Source of the DNA: an uncultured Myxococcales bacterium
GTDB lineage: Bacteria; Myxococcota_A; Polyangia; Polyangiales; Polyangiaceae
Length of the DNA: 64,000 bases
NCBI GenBank assembly: GCA_937949945.1
Contig: CALFEQ010000054.1
Span: forward strand, 62,001 to 126,000
Reading direction: 5' to 3'
Below are positions 26,817 through 35,482 of the stretch, piece by piece (position 1 is the first letter of the stretch; each line of letters begins with the position of its first letter). The notes below the pieces were generated by a model. That model did not search any database. It was not told the DNA's origin and saw only the letters and a list, made by a program, of their open reading frames with translations. The position numbers were made by a program, and so were the translations under genes.

Positions 26817-26892
26817 CCGTCCCGAGCGTGAGGAACGGGATTGTCGCTCGCTGAAAGACGGCGACGCTTGATCCGTCATCGCGGCCGGGTAA

Positions 26893-27930
26893 ATGCCGCG
26901 CGCGATGGCGAACTCGGCGAACTCGACGACGCTGCCTCGGCTTCCGATCCGTGGAACGATCACGAGCTGGCTGCCCGACGACTCGATCGGGCGCATCAAG
27001 CTCGAGTCGGGCGAGGAGATCCGCTTCGGACATTCGGCGTGCGTGGACCTCATGCCGAAGGTCGGCGCGGAGGTCTGGGTCGTCGAGGTCGCGCCGCATC
27101 CGCTCGGAGGCCTTCGCGCGAAGGTCCTCAACACGACCGGCGAGCGAACGCCCGATCGCGCGACGGCCGCGCTCGCCGCGCACGAGCGGCGCGAGAAGCT
27201 CCGTCCCGCCGTGGAGGCGGAGGTCGAGGCGATCAAGGCCGAGTGCGCACGGACGCTCGACGCTCGGCCGGCGCCGTGGGTCGTGGCGGCCGCGGCGGGC
27301 GCCGACGGGATCGCCGACATCGAGGCTCTGCGCGAGAGGATGCCGCGCGACGAGATCGCCGCGCTCGTGTCCACGATCCCCGCGGTGGTGGACGGCGAGC
27401 CCGGCGATCTCCGGCTCTACGATCTCGAGTGGGCGGACACGTGGCGGCATCTCGAGATCTGGACGGACCCGTGCTTCGTCCCGTTCGCCGCCGAGGGCAG
27501 CAACCACCTCGGCCTGTTCGCGCACCCGCTCGCGATCGAGGCGGATCTCCCGGCGCCGGTGCTCTTCCGCTTCCACGATCACGACCCGATCTTCGCGTGG
27601 GTCGCCGAGAGCGCGGAGCACTTCGTCCGCATGATCGAAGCCGCCGCGCGCGGCGACGACGTCGAGTCGCTCCGCGGCGACCGTCACGCGATGATCGACG
27701 CGCTCGTCGACGCGACCATGCGCGAGGACGTCAGCGACGACGTCGAACGCAAGGACGTCCACGCGCTCTTCTGGAGCGGCTCGCGCGTGCTCGAGTCGGC
27801 CGCCGCCGAGCGCCTCGAGGCGCTCTATCGTGAGCGCGGCTGGGCGTTCCCGCTCGCCTCGATCAACGCGCAGCGCGCGCTGTCGGAGTGGCAGGACCGC
27901 ATCGACGCCGCGTGGGCGAAGCTTCGCTGA
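26893..27930 (+). CDS. Unknown protein with cold-shock-like N-terminus
   Basis: The 345-residue protein starts at ATG 26893; a second ATG at 26905 is possible. The N-terminal ~55 residues (RGTITSWLPDDSIGRIKLESGEEIRFGHSAC) have the layout of a cold-shock/OB fold, in which the GTITSW and IRFGHSAC strands correspond to the usual KGTVKWF and VFVHxS strands. The rest contains WRHLEIWTDPCFVPFAAEGSNHLGLFAHP, which looks like an SMI1/KNR4-type domain, then a helical tail. No signal peptide is present. Both domain calls are tentative. It is separated from the transporter genes by 76 bases. Confidence 0.7.
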   Translation: MPRAMANSANSTTLPRLPIRGTITSWLPDDSIGRIKLESGEEIRFGHSACVDLMPKVGAEVWVVEVAPHPLGGLRAKVLNTTGERTPDRATAALAAHERREKLRPAVEAEVEAIKAECARTLDARPAPWVVAAAAGADGIADIEALRERMPRDEIAALVSTIPAVVDGEPGDLRLYDLEWADTWRHLEIWTDPCFVPFAAEGSNHLGLFAHPLAIEADLPAPVLFRFHDHDPIFAWVAESAEHFVRMIEAAARGDDVESLRGDRHAMIDALVDATMREDVSDDVERKDVHALFWSGSRVLESAAAERLEALYRERGWAFPLASINAQRALSEWQDRIDAAWAKLR

Positions 27931-27951
27931 CCCCGTGGAGCCCGACGCCTC

Positions 27952-28806
27952 CTACGGGACCGCGGCCATCTCGTCGTCCGTCAACGCGCGCGCGTAGAAC
28001 TTGATCTCGTCGAAGGCGACCTTCGCGTTCGACCCGAAGTAGCAGGACTGCTGGTCCGCCTTCCAGCGCTGGTCGAAGGTCACCGTCACGGGCTCCGTGC
28101 CCGAGCCGATCAGGATCCGCGCATCGTGATCCGTCCAGCTCACGACGACGCGCGTCCAGACGCCCTTCTCGACCCTGAACGGATGCGTCCCGGCGTAGAC
28201 GGCGGGGGCGTTTGCGTCTTCCTTGGCGAGCTGGAAGGCGACCTCGAGCTCTTGCGGCTGGCGTGTCTTCGCACGCCAGATGAACAGGTGATTGCTTTCG
28301 CTGTTCTGGTTGGAGAAGTACCCCGCGCTGTTCTGGAGAGTCGGAGGCTCGTCGTCGTCGTCGCGCATCCAGAACGACAGCGCTCCATTGTCGCGGAGCT
28401 CGACCAACGTCGCCCAACAGACCAGCCTCTCGTTGCCCCTTCGCGCGAAGACGACGCCGCGCCCGTACTTCCCCTCGCCTCGGACCACGTCCGGGTTCGG
28501 AGCGTCGATCTCCGCGTTGTGCCCGGCGCCGCTCCGGTCGAGGACGGTCGCGCCGGATTCCTCCTCGAAGTCCCAGTAGGCGAGGAGCGGCGGAGGCACG
28601 TACGCGGCGTCGGCGTCCGGCGGGGCGTCCTCGCCGTCTGCATCGACGGCAGCGTCCGGAGACGGAGAGGGAGGGGGCCCGGGGTCGCCGTCGTCGCTCG
28701 TGCCGAACGCAGCGCACGCGACGAGCGCACCCGCCGTCGAGACAATGAAGAATGCGCGACGGCCGAGGTGCTTCGTAAGCCGTGCGCCGTGCTCGTTCGG
28801 GCTCAC
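27952..28806 (-). CDS. LamG-like domain lipoprotein
   Basis: Starting at the GTG at 28806, the 284-residue protein has a lipoprotein signal (RAFFIVSTAGALVAC) and an Asp/Pro-rich spacer (SPDAAVDADGEDAPPDADAA). The remaining ~215 residues form a concanavalin-like (LamG) jelly-roll: LLAYWDFEEESGATVLDRSGAGHNA at its start, TRVVVSWTDHDARILIGSG and FDEIKFYARALTDDEMAAV at its end, the latter a standard LamG closing motif. Such proteins sit at the cell surface and bind carbohydrates or proteins. It is transcribed away from the large envelope operon that begins 253 bases upstream. Confidence 0.85.
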   Translation of the reverse strand: MSPNEHGARLTKHLGRRAFFIVSTAGALVACAAFGTSDDGDPGPPPSPSPDAAVDADGEDAPPDADAAYVPPPLLAYWDFEEESGATVLDRSGAGHNAEIDAPNPDVVRGEGKYGRGVVFARRGNERLVCWATLVELRDNGALSFWMRDDDDEPPTLQNSAGYFSNQNSESNHLFIWRAKTRQPQELEVAFQLAKEDANAPAVYAGTHPFRVEKGVWTRVVVSWTDHDARILIGSGTEPVTVTFDQRWKADQQSCYFGSNAKVAFDEIKFYARALTDDEMAAVP

Positions 28807-29058
28807 GGAGCTCAGATTATCGTAGACGGCCCCGCGCGGCTCGCCTCGCCTCCGTCGGAACGAGGACGCGTTCGTAATCACTTGCGAAACCCCAGGGGGG
28901 CGAGGAGCGTTTCGGGCGCGTCGGCGGTGACGCGCAGGCGCGCGGACGGTTGCATCGTTGTCACGTCGGTTACATCTCGGCGCCGTCGTGAAATGCCGCT
29001 CACCGGCCTCGCGAGCGTGTGACAGGCTCCCCTTCGAGCTCCGAATCGGAGGATGGCC

Positions 29059-30315
29059 ATGCGGAGGATGCTCTCGCGAGCCGCGCTCTGCTGCTTCATC
29101 GTCGCGTCCTCGTTCGTCGGGCAGACCGCGGCGGCCGCCGATGGCGACCCGTGCGACGCGCTCACCGACGAGGACAACGGCGTTCCGACGCTCTACATCG
29201 AGAACGGCGACACGCAGGAGCCGCTGGTCAAGAAGATCGGCAAGCTGCTCATGCAGTCGAAGGAGAAGCTGCGCGTCGTCTACCGGAACCGACCGACCTG
29301 CAATCTCCGGAACAGCCTGTTCACCGGGGCGACGATGCAGACGGTGGTCGACGGCACCACCGCTCGCCCCGTGCGCTACATCCCGGGCAGGGCCGACTGG
29401 GATCCGTCGGGGCCCGCGCCGACGTGCACGGTGCCCGATCCGCCGACGCCGGGGGAGCCGATCGTCCTCGGCATCGGGGCGACGTATCTCTCGAGCTGTC
29501 CTGCGACGCCCGCTCAGCCTCCCGACGTGAAGGTCTTCGACGGCCCCGTGCAGGCGTACGGGTTCGTCACGCACAAGAACAGCAGCCAGGTCGCGATCAC
29601 CGCGGAGGAGGGCTACCTCGCGTACGGCTTCACCGAGGGCGGCGGTGAGGCGGCGCCTTGGGTGATCCAGAACCTCCGCTTCAAGCGCGGCAACACGGCG
29701 AGCACGACGCTGACGATGGCCGCGGCGATCCGGCTCCTGCCGTCGCAGATGAAGGCGGCGCCCGACTCCGGGACCTCGGAGGCGCTCATCGCGTCGGTCA
29801 TGGGTAGCCCGAACCCCGAGGCGACGATCGGCATCCTCGGGACGGAGCTCTACGACCAGCGGCGCGCCGACATCAAGCTGCTCGCGTTCAAGGGATTCGG
29901 GCAGCGTTACGCCTACTACCCCGACTCGACGCCGACGAGCTTCGACAAGCAGAACGTGCGCGACGGGCACTACCTCCCGTGGTCACCGACGCCGTACATC
30001 GCGAAGGTCGACGCGAAAGGGAACATCGCCGACCCGAACGCGCGCCGCTTCTACGAGCTCGTCATGGGCACGCGTGCGGGCGACGACGTCGACGGGCTCC
30101 TCCAGGTCGTGACGAGCGGGCTCGTCCCGCGTTGCGCGATGAAGGTGACCCGCGCCGGTGAGGGCGCCGACCTGACGCTCTACTCCGATCCGGAGCCGTG
30201 TCACTGCTTCTTCGAGAAGAACGTGCCTGGAGGCTCGACCACGTGCACGCCGTGCACGGACGACGGGCTCTGCGGCGGCGGAAAGTGTCGCCACGGCTTC
30301 TGCGAGGCGCGGTGA
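29059..30315 (+). CDS. Secreted periplasmic-binding-protein-like protein with Cys-rich tail
   Basis: I chose the ATG at 29059 because GGAGG lies six bases before it; another ATG at 29053 directly abuts that sequence. The 418-residue product has a signal peptide (RAALCCFIVASSFVGQTAAAA). The body (PTLYIENGDTQEPLVKKIGKLL, FTGATMQTVVDG, GIGATYLSSCP) resembles a PstS-like type 2 periplasmic binding fold as far as can be judged by eye. The C-terminus is a small Cys-rich module (CTPCTDDGLCGGGKCRHGFC). No ABC permease is nearby. It heads an operon of overlapping envelope genes; the ligand is unknown. Confidence 0.75.
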   Translation: MRRMLSRAALCCFIVASSFVGQTAAAADGDPCDALTDEDNGVPTLYIENGDTQEPLVKKIGKLLMQSKEKLRVVYRNRPTCNLRNSLFTGATMQTVVDGTTARPVRYIPGRADWDPSGPAPTCTVPDPPTPGEPIVLGIGATYLSSCPATPAQPPDVKVFDGPVQAYGFVTHKNSSQVAITAEEGYLAYGFTEGGGEAAPWVIQNLRFKRGNTASTTLTMAAAIRLLPSQMKAAPDSGTSEALIASVMGSPNPEATIGILGTELYDQRRADIKLLAFKGFGQRYAYYPDSTPTSFDKQNVRDGHYLPWSPTPYIAKVDAKGNIADPNARRFYELVMGTRAGDDVDGLLQVVTSGLVPRCAMKVTRAGEGADLTLYSDPEPCHCFFEKNVPGGSTTCTPCTDDGLCGGGKCRHGFCEAR

Positions 30316-30617
30316 TGACGACGACGAACGGGACGATCCGCTCGGTGCTCGCCGGAGTCTTCCTCGCCGAGTGCGTGTCGCTCGCGGCGTTCGCGTGCGA
30401 CGACTCGACCGCCGTGAAGGAGTCGCTCGTCGACGCGGGCGTGCCGGCGAACGACGCGGGCACGTCCGGCGGTGACGACGCGGGACTGAAGGACTGCTTC
30501 GACGATCCGAAGACGCACTTCGAGATCATCAATGCCTGCACGAACGCGGTCCGGATCGAGAAGAACCCCCAGCTGAGCAAGCTCCTCCCCGACGGCGGGC
30601 TGCCGCCCCTCGAGTGA
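30315..30617 (+). CDS. Small putative lipoprotein
   Basis: 100 residues; the ATG shares one base with the previous stop (TGATG). A signal sequence (VLAGVFLAECVSLAAFAC) ends in a lipobox-like AAFAC. The mature part is Asp/Gly-rich and then carries DCFDDPKTHFEIINACTNAVRIEKNP, with two Cys that could form a disulfide. No family is recognised. The position between the binding-protein-like gene and the porin, with overlapping junctions on both sides, implies co-translation and a shared role in the same envelope complex. Confidence 0.7.
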   Translation: MTTTNGTIRSVLAGVFLAECVSLAAFACDDSTAVKESLVDAGVPANDAGTSGGDDAGLKDCFDDPKTHFEIINACTNAVRIEKNPQLSKLLPDGGLPPLE

Positions 30618-32101
30618 AGGAGACGCATGCAGGGAGAGGTCTCGGTGGAGTGCGTGCCGTGAGGGCCACGGGCTCTGCTGCGTTCATCGCGCTCCTCCTC
30701 GGGAGCGGTGTCGCTTCTGCGGACGCTGCTCGAGAGCCGTCCGCTGACGATCGATCGCCGCCGGAGGCGTCGAGCTCGCTCGAAGAGCGCGTGCACGCCC
30801 TCGAAGAGAAGCTCGCCGCACGCGAGCGCGACGCGGCGAGGCCGGTCGTCGTCTCGGGCTACGTCCACATGGACTGGGTCGCCTTCCGGCAGTCGTCGCA
30901 AGACGAGGTCTCGCAGGACGGCGATCCGCTGAACGAAGAGCGCTTCGTCCTCCGCCGCGCGCGCATCCGTGTCGAGCGGGACGAGGGGCTCTTCCACGGC
31001 GCCTTCGAGATCGACGGCAACACGATCGCCGGCCCGCAGCTCCGGCCGATCAACGCGGAGGCGTCGTTCAAGTGGCCCGCGCGCCGGCCCTACGCGCGCG
31101 CCCCGTGGGCGCTCGAGCCCGCCGGCTCGAGGAACACGAGCGTGGACGGCCCCGATCCCAAGAGCTCGACGGATCGCGCCGAGCCGCCCTCGCCGTACGA
31201 CCCGTGGTTCATGGTGACCGCGGGGCTGTTCCGCACGCCGTTCGGCTTCGAGGTGCAGGAGTCGGAGCGGCAGCGGCCCTGGCTCGAGCGCGCGACCGTG
31301 TCGAACGCGCTCTTCCCGCAGTCGTTCGATCTCGGCCTCCGCGTGGTCGGCGGCTTCGCGTTCGTCCGTTATGCGCTCGGGTTGATGAACGGCGATCCGA
31401 TCGGCGAGCGCACGTTCCCCGGCCGCGATCCGAACCGGAGCAAGGACCTCGTCTTCCGGATCGGCGGCGCCACCCGGGTGACGGAGCGCGCCTGGATCGA
31501 GGCCGGCTTCTCCGCGCTCACCGGGCGCGGCTTCAGCCGTGGCCAGCCGGCGACCAAGGACGTCATCCAATGGCAGGACGCCAACGACGACGGCGTCGTC
31601 GATCCCGCCGAGCTCGAGATGATTCCGGGAGCGCCCGCCACGCCTTCGCAGAGCTTCAAGCGCTTCGCGCTCGGCGCCGACCTCCGCGCCGGAGTCGTGC
31701 TGCCGGTCCTCGGAGAGCTCGGCGCACGCTTCGAGATCGTGCGCGCGCAGAACCTCGACCGAGGGCTCATGGTCTCCGATCCGATCGCAGCGACGCGCGA
31801 TCTCCGCCAGCTCGGCTTCTACGTCGGCGTCTGGCAGGAGCTGACCCGCTGGGCGATGATCGCGGTCCGCTACGACCGCTACAATCCGGACGCCGACGCG
31901 CGCGAGCAGACGCCGTTCGCGATCGTCCCGCGCGATCCGTCGCTGTCCACGTGGTCGTTCAGCGCGACCGGCCGTGCGGGACCGGCGCGGCTCGTCGCAC
32001 AGTACGATCGGCGTACGAACGCCCTCGGACGAACGCCGTCCGGAGCGCCGACCACGCTGGCGGACGACTCGTTCACGCTGCGCGCGGAGGTGCGCTTCTG
32101 A
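30614..32101 (+). CDS. Outer-membrane porin, phosphate-selective OprO/OprP-like
   Basis: 495 residues from the GTG at 30614, overlapping the previous stop codon (GTGA). A signal segment (AAFIALLLGSGVASADA) is followed by a short coiled coil (LEERVHALEEKLAARERDAA), as in OprO/OprP-type porins. The beta-strand-rich body contains FVLRRARIRVERDEGLFHGAFEIDGN, WFMVTAGLFRTPFGFE and ARLVAQYDRRTNAL near the end. It finishes with the outer-membrane C-terminal Phe (LRAEVRF). It should form a diffusion channel for a small anion or solute. The pairing with a binding-protein-like gene supports an uptake role, but selectivity cannot be read from the sequence. Confidence 0.82.
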   Translation: MKETHAGRGLGGVRAVRATGSAAFIALLLGSGVASADAAREPSADDRSPPEASSSLEERVHALEEKLAARERDAARPVVVSGYVHMDWVAFRQSSQDEVSQDGDPLNEERFVLRRARIRVERDEGLFHGAFEIDGNTIAGPQLRPINAEASFKWPARRPYARAPWALEPAGSRNTSVDGPDPKSSTDRAEPPSPYDPWFMVTAGLFRTPFGFEVQESERQRPWLERATVSNALFPQSFDLGLRVVGGFAFVRYALGLMNGDPIGERTFPGRDPNRSKDLVFRIGGATRVTERAWIEAGFSALTGRGFSRGQPATKDVIQWQDANDDGVVDPAELEMIPGAPATPSQSFKRFALGADLRAGVVLPVLGELGARFEIVRAQNLDRGLMVSDPIAATRDLRQLGFYVGVWQELTRWAMIAVRYDRYNPDADAREQTPFAIVPRDPSLSTWSFSATGRAGPARLVAQYDRRTNALGRTPSGAPTTLADDSFTLRAEVRF

Positions 32102-32997
32102 TGCGGTCCGCGCGTCTCGTTCTCGCGATGCTCGCGACGTGCGCGGCGTTCGCCGCGTGCGACGGCACGCGCGCCGACGAGGGACGCGACGCGCTCGTGC
32201 AGGTCGAGGGCGGGCAGTTCTTCCGCGAGGCGATGCCCGCCGAGCAGGGCGGCCCGCGCGTGGTGAGCGCCACGGTGCGCGGACGCCTGCGCGCGGGGAC
32301 GAGCACGCAGAGCGCCGTCGGCGACCTCGAGCGATCGGCCACGGCGATCGCCTTCGGCCTCGCCGGCGACGTCGGCTATTGGGTCGTCCCCGCCGGGCTG
32401 CCGAATCCGTCGTCGCCGGATCTGCCGACCTTCTCCATCGTCTTCGGCGTCGCGGATCGGCTGCCTCCGGGGCCCCGCGAGCTCGTGTTCCGCGCCGTCG
32501 ACGCCGAGGGGCGCTTCGGCCCGCCTCTGATCCGGCCGCTCGAAGTCGTGTCCGACGTCCCGAGCGGGCGGCTCGTCATCTCGCTGACCTGGAACAACCG
32601 TGCGGACCTCGATCTGCACGTGGTCACGCCATCGGGGATCGAGATCTTCAAGCGCAACCCCACGGAGTACGAGCGGCCGCCGCCGAGCGCGGGGCCCGTC
32701 CCGATGGGAGCTCCGACGGACGGAGGCGTGCTCGATCGCGACTCGAACGCGCAGTGCGTGCCCGATGGGCGCCGCGCCGAGAACGTGATCTGGACCGAGG
32801 CGCCGCCGCCGGGACGCTACGTCGTGCGTGTCGACACGTATTCGCTCTGCGGCGAGCCGAGCGCGTACTGGCGCGTGACCGCGCGGCTCGACGGCGCGGT
32901 CATCGGCGAGGCGGCCGGGACGAGCACGGAGTACGACGTGCGCTTCCCCCACAACCGCGGGGCCGGCGTGCTCGCCCTCGAGCTCGACGTGCCTTGA
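32101..32997 (+). CDS. Lipoprotein with YfaP-like (DUF2135) domain
   Basis: 298 residues; the ATG shares one base with the porin stop (TGATG). Lipoprotein signal MRSARLVLAMLATCAAFAAC. The C-terminal half matches the YfaP/DUF2135 pattern: VISLTWNNRADLDLHVVTPSG, then GGVLDRDSNAQC, then AENVIWTEAPPPGRYVVRVDTYSLCG. The N-terminal half has beta-sandwich-like sequence. YfaP-type domains occur in surface proteins and have no established activity. Two Cys in the domain may pair. It lies between the porin and TonB-receptor genes in the operon. Confidence 0.82.
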   Translation: MRSARLVLAMLATCAAFAACDGTRADEGRDALVQVEGGQFFREAMPAEQGGPRVVSATVRGRLRAGTSTQSAVGDLERSATAIAFGLAGDVGYWVVPAGLPNPSSPDLPTFSIVFGVADRLPPGPRELVFRAVDAEGRFGPPLIRPLEVVSDVPSGRLVISLTWNNRADLDLHVVTPSGIEIFKRNPTEYERPPPSAGPVPMGAPTDGGVLDRDSNAQCVPDGRRAENVIWTEAPPPGRYVVRVDTYSLCGEPSAYWRVTARLDGAVIGEAAGTSTEYDVRFPHNRGAGVLALELDVP

Positions 32998-33004
32998 GGC
33001 GATC

Positions 33005-35482
33005 ATGCGCGGACGACGTCTTCTCGCGCTCCTCGCCGCCGCGTCGCTGCTCGGTGCGAGCCCGGACGCGCACGCGCAGGAGCGCGGCGGCGTCGGAGGT
33101 CAGCCCGCGAAGCGCAAGCTCACGAAGATGCCGCGGCTCGTCCGCTTCGTCGAAGCGGAGTACCCGCCCGACGAGAAGGCCGCCGGGGTCACGGCGTCGG
33201 TCGTCCTCACGATCGAGATCGCGGCAACCGGAAAGGTCACGAACGTCACCGTGGCCCGCTCGGCCGGCGCGGACTTCGACGAGGCGGCGGTTCGTGCGGC
33301 ATCGCAGTTCGAGTTCGAGCCGGCGGAGGTCGACGACAAGCCCGCGCCGTCGAAGATCACGTATCGCTACGACTTCGTCATCACGGAGGAGCCCGCGCCC
33401 GGGCCCGCCGAGCCTCCGCCAGCGCCCGCTCCTGCCGAGCCCGCGCCCGCGGAGCCCGCGCCCGCGCCTCCGGTCGCGCCGAAGCCGACCGCGCCGGAGG
33501 GCGAGATCCAGGAGGTGCAGGTCCGCGGCCGCTCGCGTGCGCGCCGCGAGACGGTCGACTACGTCGTCCGAGCCGAGCAGGCCAAGAAGGTCGCGGGCAC
33601 GCAGGGCGACGTCCTCAAGGTCGTGCAGAACCTACCGGGCATGTCGCGACCGCCGATGGCCTCGGGGCAGATCGTCGTCTGGGGTTCGGCGCCACGAGAC
33701 ACGCGCGTCTACGTGGACGGGGTCGACGTGCCGGCGCTCTATCACGGGAGCGGCCTCCGCGGGACCATCAACTCGGACCTCGTCGCGACCATCGATCTCG
33801 TGCCCGGCGCGTTCGGCGCCGAGTACGGCCGCGGGCTCGGAGGCCTCGTCCGCGTCGAGACGCGCGCGCTGCCGCGCGGGACACACGGCTACGTCGGCGC
33901 GGACACGCTCGACGGATCGGCCTTCGTCTCCACCGAGATCGGGCCTCGTGTCCGCGCCGGCGCCGGCTTCCGTTACGGCTGGCTCGATCGCCTGCTGCCG
34001 CTCGTGACCGATCGCGACGTCGGCGACTACTTCCCGATCCCGCGTTACGCCGACGCGCAGGTGAAGGCGACGATCGACCTTCGCGAGCGAGAGAGCGTCG
34101 ACGCCGTCTTCCTCGTGTCCTCCGATCGGCTCGACCGCACCGTGCCGTCGCCGGACCCCGCGAAGCGGCGCGTCGAGGCCACGCGCTCCGGCTTCTGGCG
34201 TGCGTATGCGCGCTACACGAACGTGTCCGAGATCGGCACGTCGGTCGTCACGCCCTTCGTCGGGCAGGACTCGTCGTCCCTCGTCCAGCGCTTCGGAGAG
34301 ACGCCGGCGCGCCTCGTGATCGACTCCGATCGGTACGGTCTGCGCGGCTCGCTCCGCTCTCCCATCGGGCGTCACGTCTCGCTCGTCACCGGGATCGACG
34401 CGCTCGGCACCTCGTCGCGCATCGCGCGCGAGGGATCGCTGACGCTCCCGCCGCGCGAGGGCGACATCACCGTGTTCGGGCAGCCGCCGGGCGACGAGTA
34501 CGCGTTCGACTCGTGGAGGACGCACGTGGTCGACGTCGGGCCGTATGCGTACGCCGACGTGCGGCTCGGACCGGTCACGCTGACGCCGGGCGTGCGCTTC
34601 GACGCGTATCTCGTCGAAGGCTCGAAGAAGCTCCCGCCCTCGGGCAACGTCCCTCCGCTCGGCTTCTCGCGGATGAACACCGCCGTGGCGCCGCGCGCCA
34701 GCGCGCGGTGGAACGTCACGCGCCGCTTCGCGTTGACCGCCGGCTACGGCAACTACCATCAGCCGCCGGAGCCGGAGGAGCTGTCGGCGATCTTCGGGAC
34801 GCCCGATCTCGGGCTCTCGCGCGCGATGCACGTCACCGTCGGCGAGTCGCTGCGCATCACGGACACCCTCACGCTCGACGTGGTCGCGTTCGACAAACGG
34901 ATGAAGGACCTCGTCGTTCGGAGCCGCCTCGTGAACCCGCTTCGCGCGCGTGCGCTCACGCAGAACGGAGAGGGACGCAGCTACGGACTGCAGTTCTTCG
35001 TGCGCCAGGAGCTCTGGAAGGGCTTCTTCGGTTGGGTCTCCTACGCGATCAGCAAGAGCGAGCGACGCTACGAGGGCGACGAGCGTTGGCGTCCGTTCGA
35101 CTACGACCAGCCGCACGTGCTCTCGGTCGTGGCGAGCCAGGAGATCGGCCGCTTCGGCATCGGCGCGCGCTTCCGCTACGCGAGCGGCAACCCGAGGACG
35201 CCGGTGGTCGGCAGCGTCTACGACGCGCGCTCCGATCGGTGGGACCCGGTGTTCGGCGCGCACAACGCGATCCGCATCCCGGACTTCTGGCAGCTCGACC
35301 TCCGCGTCGATCGGACGTTTCCGATCGGCGATACCGCGAAGCTCCTCGTCTTCGTCGACCTGCAGAACGTGACCGGTCGCGAGAACGCCGAGGAGATCGT
35401 CTACTCGGGCGACTTCCGCACGCGAGGCACGATCCGCGGCCTTCCTTTCATCGCCGTGGTCGGCGGGAGGCTCGAGCTGTGA
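33005..35482 (+). CDS. TonB C-terminal domain fused to a TonB-dependent receptor
   Basis: 825 residues with signal peptide LLALLAAASLLGASPDAHAQ. Residues ~40-125 look like the TonB C-terminal domain (LVRFVEAEYPPDEKAAGVTASVVLTIEI, FDEAAVRAASQFEFEPAEVDDKPAPSKITYRYDF). A Pro/Ala linker rich in PAPAEP follows. Residues ~170 onward form a plug (GDVLKVVQNLPGMSRPPMASG, VYVDGVDVPALYHGSG, IDLVPGAFGAEYGRGLGG) and then a beta-barrel ending in FIAVVGGRLEL. A conventional receptor has no TonB domain of its own, so this is an unusual self-contained architecture. It probably imports a siderophore-like or oligomeric substrate; identity unknown. Confidence 0.88.
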   Translation: MRGRRLLALLAAASLLGASPDAHAQERGGVGGQPAKRKLTKMPRLVRFVEAEYPPDEKAAGVTASVVLTIEIAATGKVTNVTVARSAGADFDEAAVRAASQFEFEPAEVDDKPAPSKITYRYDFVITEEPAPGPAEPPPAPAPAEPAPAEPAPAPPVAPKPTAPEGEIQEVQVRGRSRARRETVDYVVRAEQAKKVAGTQGDVLKVVQNLPGMSRPPMASGQIVVWGSAPRDTRVYVDGVDVPALYHGSGLRGTINSDLVATIDLVPGAFGAEYGRGLGGLVRVETRALPRGTHGYVGADTLDGSAFVSTEIGPRVRAGAGFRYGWLDRLLPLVTDRDVGDYFPIPRYADAQVKATIDLRERESVDAVFLVSSDRLDRTVPSPDPAKRRVEATRSGFWRAYARYTNVSEIGTSVVTPFVGQDSSSLVQRFGETPARLVIDSDRYGLRGSLRSPIGRHVSLVTGIDALGTSSRIAREGSLTLPPREGDITVFGQPPGDEYAFDSWRTHVVDVGPYAYADVRLGPVTLTPGVRFDAYLVEGSKKLPPSGNVPPLGFSRMNTAVAPRASARWNVTRRFALTAGYGNYHQPPEPEELSAIFGTPDLGLSRAMHVTVGESLRITDTLTLDVVAFDKRMKDLVVRSRLVNPLRARALTQNGEGRSYGLQFFVRQELWKGFFGWVSYAISKSERRYEGDERWRPFDYDQPHVLSVVASQEIGRFGIGARFRYASGNPRTPVVGSVYDARSDRWDPVFGAHNAIRIPDFWQLDLRVDRTFPIGDTAKLLVFVDLQNVTGRENAEEIVYSGDFRTRGTIRGLPFIAVVGGRLEL

